A DNA stretch of 64,000 nucleotides from CAWJLE01 sp963843645 (GTDB lineage Bacteria; Chloroflexota; Anaerolineae; DAOTYC01), in NCBI GenBank assembly GCA_963843645.1, contig CAWJLE010000001.1, positions 930,001-994,000 on the forward strand. Direction: 5' to 3'. The notes beneath the pieces were generated by a model. It was not told the origin of the DNA. It saw only the letters and a list, made by a program, of their open reading frames with translations, and made no database searches. The first letter of the stretch is position 1. The number at the start of each line of letters is the position of its first letter. The translations under genes were made by a program, and so were the position numbers. Of this stretch, positions 60,754-64,000 are shown in pieces.

Positions 60754-61986
60754 CTACCGGCCTGCGCTCTCACTCACGATCTCGTGCGTGTCGCGAGCAA
60801 TGGCCAGCTCTTCGTTGGTGGGAACGATCAGGACCTTGACCCGCGAATCGGGCGCCGACGCCTCCACGATCTTGCCGCCGGAACGCTGTGCATGAACCCC
60901 CTTCACGCCCATGAACTCCAGCCCGGAACAGGACCAGTCGGTCATTTCCTTGAAATTCTCACCAATGCCGCCGGTAAAGACGATGCAGTCCAGGCCGCTC
61001 ATCCGGGCGGCGTAAGCGCCGATGTATTTCCGAACGCGGCCACTGTAGAGCTTCAGGACGAGCATGGACCGCTCGTAGTTCGGATCGCTCGGACCGGCGT
61101 GCATGGCGGACTCGAACGTCCGCATGTCAGACGACAAACCACCGGACAGGCCCAGGACGCCGCTCTTCTTGTTCAACAATGTATCGACCGCGTCGGCGCT
61201 CAGATTTTCCTTCTTCATCAGGTAGAGTGCAATGTACGGATCCAGATCGCCGGAGCGAGTGCCCATGGCCAGGCCCTCCAGCGGCGTGAAGCCCATGCTG
61301 GTATCCACGGACTTGCCGCCATCCACGGCGGTGACGCTGGCGCCATTCCCCAGGTGACAGGTCACGATCTTCAGCTCAGAAATCGGCTTGCCCAGGTACT
61401 TGGCCGCCTGCTGCGCAACGTATTTGTGCGAAGTGCCGTGAAAGCCGTAGCGGCGTATGCCATACTTTTCGTAGTACTTGTAGGGGATCGCATAGAGGTA
61501 TGCGTGCGCCTCCATCGTCTGATGGAACGCAGTATCGAACACGGCCACCTGCGGAACCTGCGGCAGGAGCGCGCTGACAGCTTCAATGCCCTGAATATTG
61601 GGCGGATTGTGCAGAGGCGCCAGCTCGATGTTGTCCACCAGAGCCTTAATGACCGCTGCATCGATGCGAACCGACGCCGCGAACTTTTCGCCGCCGTGCA
61701 CCACACGATGACCGACCGCGTCCAGGTCCTCCGCCTTGCTCAGGACGCCGTGGGTCGGATCGACCAGGATGTCGAGGACCAGCTTGATGGCATCGGTGTG
61801 GCCTTTCACCGGCAGATTGGTTTGGACGAACTTGTCGGCGCCCGGCTTGCGGTGCGTCAGCGACGGATTCCCCAGACCGACTTCTTCGACCAAGCCGCCG
61901 GCCAGAGCCTCTGCACCATCGCCATCGATCGAAAACACCTGGTATTTCACAGACGAGCTACCGCAATTCAGCACCAGAATCTTCAC
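60754..61986 (-). CDS. ackA: acetate kinase
   Basis: 410 residues from GTG 61986 behind AGGAGATCCTAAAC, which gives the usual start VKILVLNCGSSSVKYQVFSI. Other signatures are VGHRVVHGGEKF, GFHGTSHKYVAQQAAKYL, THCHLGNG-like CHLGNGASVTAVDGG, DTSMGFTPLEGLAMGTRSGD and IVFTGGIGENFKEMTDWSC. The enzyme interconverts acetyl phosphate plus ADP with acetate plus ATP. With pduL 35 bases upstream it makes a complete acetyl-CoA to acetate route. The frame is intact. Confidence 0.97.
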   Translation of the reverse strand: MKILVLNCGSSSVKYQVFSIDGDGAEALAGGLVEEVGLGNPSLTHRKPGADKFVQTNLPVKGHTDAIKLVLDILVDPTHGVLSKAEDLDAVGHRVVHGGEKFAASVRIDAAVIKALVDNIELAPLHNPPNIQGIEAVSALLPQVPQVAVFDTAFHQTMEAHAYLYAIPYKYYEKYGIRRYGFHGTSHKYVAQQAAKYLGKPISELKIVTCHLGNGASVTAVDGGKSVDTSMGFTPLEGLAMGTRSGDLDPYIALYLMKKENLSADAVDTLLNKKSGVLGLSGGLSSDMRTFESAMHAGPSDPNYERSMLVLKLYSGRVRKYIGAYAARMSGLDCIVFTGGIGENFKEMTDWSCSGLEFMGVKGVHAQRSGGKIVEASAPDSRVKVLIVPTNEELAIARDTHEIVSESAGR

Positions 61987-62021
61987 GTTTAGGATCTCCT
62001 GTTCGTGAAAGCAGTCGAATG

Positions 62022-62639
62022 TCACGCGCCGAAGGTAGGAAAGTCGAAATCGGCCAGGACGTAGCCCTTGTCGCCGGTCCTCACGCCAGCGGCATTGGCC
62101 TCATCGGTGTCGATGTGAAAGTCGAGCTTGTACGTCGGGTGGACGCGAATGATGACGTTGCCAAAGACCACCTGGCGCGGTCCGCTGCACGCAATGGAGA
62201 CAATCTGCTTGTCCGTGAAGCCATACTCCTCGGCCTCAGCCGGAATCATGTGCAGGTGGCGCTGAGAGAGAATGACCCCCTCTTGAAGCTGCACTTCGCC
62301 CGCGGGGCCGACGATCGTCAAGCCGGGCGAACCCGCGGTCTTGCCGGACAGGCGAACCGGTGGGGTCTGGTCCAGCTTCAAGCGGAACGTGTCAGTCAAC
62401 GACAGCTCGATCTGGGTGCCCGTGCGCGCCGGGCCCAGGACGCGGACGCTCTCGATCGAACCCTTGGCCGACTTCAGGGTGACGCACTCCTCACAGGCGA
62501 ATTGGCCCGGCTGAGACAGAGCTTTGGTGGCGGTGAGTGTGTGCCCGGGGCCGAACAGCTTCTCGACGTGCTCCTGAGTCAGGTGCATGTGGCGGCCGGA
62601 AACGCCGATAGGGACCTCTAGAGCGGCTTTGATCACCAT
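62022..62639 (-). CDS. pduL: phosphate propanoyltransferase/phosphotransacetylase of the PduL type
   Basis: 205 residues from the ATG at 62639 (AGAAGGAGACGAAATCAT upstream). PduL folds as two beta-barrels with a zinc site; its conserved His residues are in VSGRHMHLTQEHVEKLFG, ILSQRHLHMIPAEAEEYG and LDFHIDTDEANAAGV. It transfers acetyl (or propanoyl) groups between CoA and phosphate and replaces Pta here. No microcompartment shell genes are nearby and no N-terminal encapsulation peptide is visible, so it is probably a soluble enzyme working with AckA. Confidence 0.95.
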   Translation of the reverse strand: MVIKAALEVPIGVSGRHMHLTQEHVEKLFGPGHTLTATKALSQPGQFACEECVTLKSAKGSIESVRVLGPARTGTQIELSLTDTFRLKLDQTPPVRLSGKTAGSPGLTIVGPAGEVQLQEGVILSQRHLHMIPAEAEEYGFTDKQIVSIACSGPRQVVFGNVIIRVHPTYKLDFHIDTDEANAAGVRTGDKGYVLADFDFPTFGA

Positions 62640-62695
62640 ATGATTTCGTCTCCTTCTGAAAGTTGTAGTAGATTGCAGACCGATCAGCCCGCGTC

Positions 62696-62731
62696 TCAAA
62701 AAAGGGAAGGCATTGGGGTATGCCTTCCCTT
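62696..62731 (-). terminator. intrinsic terminator of the candidate small RNA
   Basis: On the minus strand AAGGGAAGGCAT and its exact complement enclose a 6-base loop and are followed by TTTTTTGAG. It lies upstream of pduL, so it ends a separate transcript. Confidence 0.85.
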
Positions 62732-62888
62732 CCGACAATCGTTTCAGCTTATACCCGCAACCGCTGGGGGTCCCTCTGCCGCGCCGACGGCACAACGGAT
62801 GGCCTCACCGACCTCAACACCCTGTTCAATGGCAGACACACCCTTCCATCGCGCTCGTCAACGTCTTATTCATGGGGACTGCTCGAAC
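62699..62888 (-). ncRNA. candidate structured small RNA, possibly 6S-like
   Basis: A promoter (62895-62923) and a terminator (62696-62731) define a transcript of about 190 nt with no intact gene; a reading frame from the ATG near 62873 stops within 16 codons. Possible pairings form a rod: GUCCC with GGGAC, then GACG-A-GCGC-GAUGG with CCAUC...GUGC-CGUC, with an internal loop of about 15 and 11 bases between the two helices. Size and this central bubble resemble 6S RNA, but I found no conserved primary motif. A frameshifted small protein is the alternative. Confidence 0.45.
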
Positions 62889-62894
62889 GCGTGA

Positions 62895-62923
62895 ATTTTA
62901 GCACACGAGGTGGAGGGTGTCAA
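62895..62923 (-). promoter_or_regulatory. promoter of the candidate small RNA
   Basis: On the minus strand TTGACA and TAAAAT are separated by 17 bases; initiation near 62888. It lies between the pduL and propeller genes. Confidence 0.75.
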
Positions 62924-62944
62924 ATTTTTTCAAGCACGTTGCAG

Positions 62945-62977
62945 CACGAGCGGGCGCCCTCTCAGCGCCCGCTCGTG
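62945..62977 (-). terminator. perfect 13-bp hairpin after the propeller gene
   Basis: CACGAGCGGGCGC and its exact complement enclose a 7-base loop about 50 bases beyond the stop at 63026. No T-run follows; termination is inferred from position. Confidence 0.55.
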
Positions 62978-63025
62978 TCGGGACTGCCCAGCATACCAGC
63001 ATGAAGGAGAGTGCGAGAGCCACGC

Positions 63026-64000
63026 TTATGGGCAAGCCCCCGTATCGTCGTAGACGTATACCTTGTTGCTGAATTCGCTGCTGACGTATACGCGTTTCTG
63101 TTTCGACTCGAAGCTCACGCCATTGATCGCACTGCTCGTATTCCACGAGCTATCCATGAGGAATGAGGTCGGCGCCCAGTCGTCGTCGACGGTGTCGAAC
63201 ACCCAGAGCTTGCTGGAGGCATTGGGGGACGGAGCCAGGATGCGCCCGCCGACGAACAGCCGTCCCGTGTTCGGGTTCAACGCCAGCCAGTCCAGGTTGT
63301 ACTCCGGGCTGGTCGTCTTGAACGTCGCCATCGGCGCCGCATCGTCAGTGTCGCGCATGGCGTGAATGTCATAAACCAGCAGCTCCGAGCTCCCGTCGGT
63401 CGTCACGTATAACCGCCCGTTGGTCGAGTTGTACAGGATTCCGTGCGCGCCCGGTACCGTCCAGGTCTTGGTGGCGGCAGAGGCCCCATCCGGCCAGATC
63501 ACGCGCGCCAAGCGGGTGCCCGTCGTCCCCCAGATCCAACCGCGGCCGTCGAGCGCCAGGCCAACCAGGCCGCTCACACTCTCTGCCGTGCCTTCGGTGT
63601 GGTTGTTCACGTCGGCCAGAGTGTAGCGCTTCAGCACACCGTCCGCTCCGGTGCCCGGACTCGACACATAGGCCGTGCCTGTGTTCCGATCAATCACCAG
63701 ACCGCGTGGATTCGCAAGTCCCCCCAGCGCCTTCTCCACCGTCCGGGACGCCGGGTCGACGATCAGGAGCTGGCCCCCGCCCTGATCCGTCACGTAGATC
63801 TTCTTGCTGATCGGATTGTAGGCGACTCCCCACGGCTGCCCGATCGTGAAGCTCCCGCCAGAGACGGTAGCGACGACCTGCGTCCCATTCAGCACCGAGA
63901 TGGTACCCAGGTCGTGATCGGCCACGAACACCTCACCCGTGTCTTCGTTCGCCGCACTGCCGTACGGCGCCGCGCCCGACGGCAGTTGCGCCGAACCCGC
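63026..64000 (-). CDS. NHL/YVTN-type beta-propeller protein, cut by right edge
   Basis: The frame is open to base 64000, so the N-terminus is missing; 324 residues are visible. Repeats of about 45 residues include GEVFVADHDLGTISVLNG, YNPISKKIYVTDQGGGQLLI, IDRNTGTAYVSS, YNSTNGRLYVTTDGSSELLV, LNPNTGRLFVGG and FESKQKRVYVSSEFSNKVYV, typical of YVTN/NHL propellers. Such proteins are usually secreted or surface-exposed binding proteins. No catalytic residues can be assigned. Confidence 0.85.
   Translation of the reverse strand, partial: AGSAQLPSGAAPYGSAANEDTGEVFVADHDLGTISVLNGTQVVATVSGGSFTIGQPWGVAYNPISKKIYVTDQGGGQLLIVDPASRTVEKALGGLANPRGLVIDRNTGTAYVSSPGTGADGVLKRYTLADVNNHTEGTAESVSGLVGLALDGRGWIWGTTGTRLARVIWPDGASAATKTWTVPGAHGILYNSTNGRLYVTTDGSSELLVYDIHAMRDTDDAAPMATFKTTSPEYNLDWLALNPNTGRLFVGGRILAPSPNASSKLWVFDTVDDDWAPTSFLMDSSWNTSSAINGVSFESKQKRVYVSSEFSNKVYVYDDTGACP

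Overview
The window looks like chromosome from a Chloroflexota (Anaerolineae-like) bacterium. This is inferred from the protein repertoire, not proven: a DUF2079 membrane protein, NBR1-type Ig domains, Thr/Pro/Ala-rich linkers in secreted proteins, several LysM proteins, and acetate kinase paired with PduL-type phosphotransacylase. G+C is high. Sigma-70-type promoters with 16-17 bp spacing and good Shine-Dalgarno sites recur on both strands. I see no CRISPR array, insertion sequence or prophage.

Layout. 1-3.0 kb: minus-strand accessory genes (Dam-type methylase cut by the left edge, small membrane protein, two secreted proteins). 3.4-14.8 kb: plus-strand GH15 glycosidase, DUF2079 protein, secreted multidomain beta-propeller protein, mtaB, HIT protein, upp, a small membrane protein and a UbiA-family prenyltransferase, with tRNA-Asn on the minus strand. 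15.0-46.0 kb: one long minus-strand series in the order rpoB-rpoC / rpsL-rpsG-fusA-tuf / rpsJ to rpsS and rplV to rpsQ (S10) / rplN to secY-adk-map-rpmJ (spc) / rpsM-rpsK-rpsD-rpoA-rplQ-truA-rplM-rpsI. infA is missing from its usual place. 46.0-46.9 kb: divergent control region holding a consensus rpoB promoter with a leader of about 755 nt, and the rnpB promoter. 46.9-51.5 kb: rnpB and two LysM proteins, the second ending in a sortase fold that lacks the catalytic His and Cys. 51.5-54.5 kb: rsmA, a YabE-like 3D-domain protein, a large SRP RNA with Alu domain, tRNA-Ser. 54.6-57.6 kb: a SIR2-like protein followed by a STAND-type NTPase, the best candidate for an undescribed (possibly defensive) system. 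57.8-62.6 kb: eno, a BioD-like/DRTGG protein, a zinc-ribbon protein, ackA and pduL, i.e. lower glycolysis plus acetyl-CoA/acetate conversion. 62.7-62.9 kb: promoter and terminator enclosing a likely structured small RNA. 63.0-64.0 kb: a beta-propeller gene cut by the right edge.

Many genes, including essential ones (rpoB, rpoC, fusA, rplB, rplC, rpsJ, rpsG, rpsL, eno), are interrupted by single-base frameshifts, while neighbouring stretches (13-30 kb, 49-56 kb, 59-64 kb) are clean. Because essential genes cannot all be broken and EF-Tu carries a compensated pair of shifts, these are most likely consensus errors of the assembly. I annotate such genes over their full reconstructed span.
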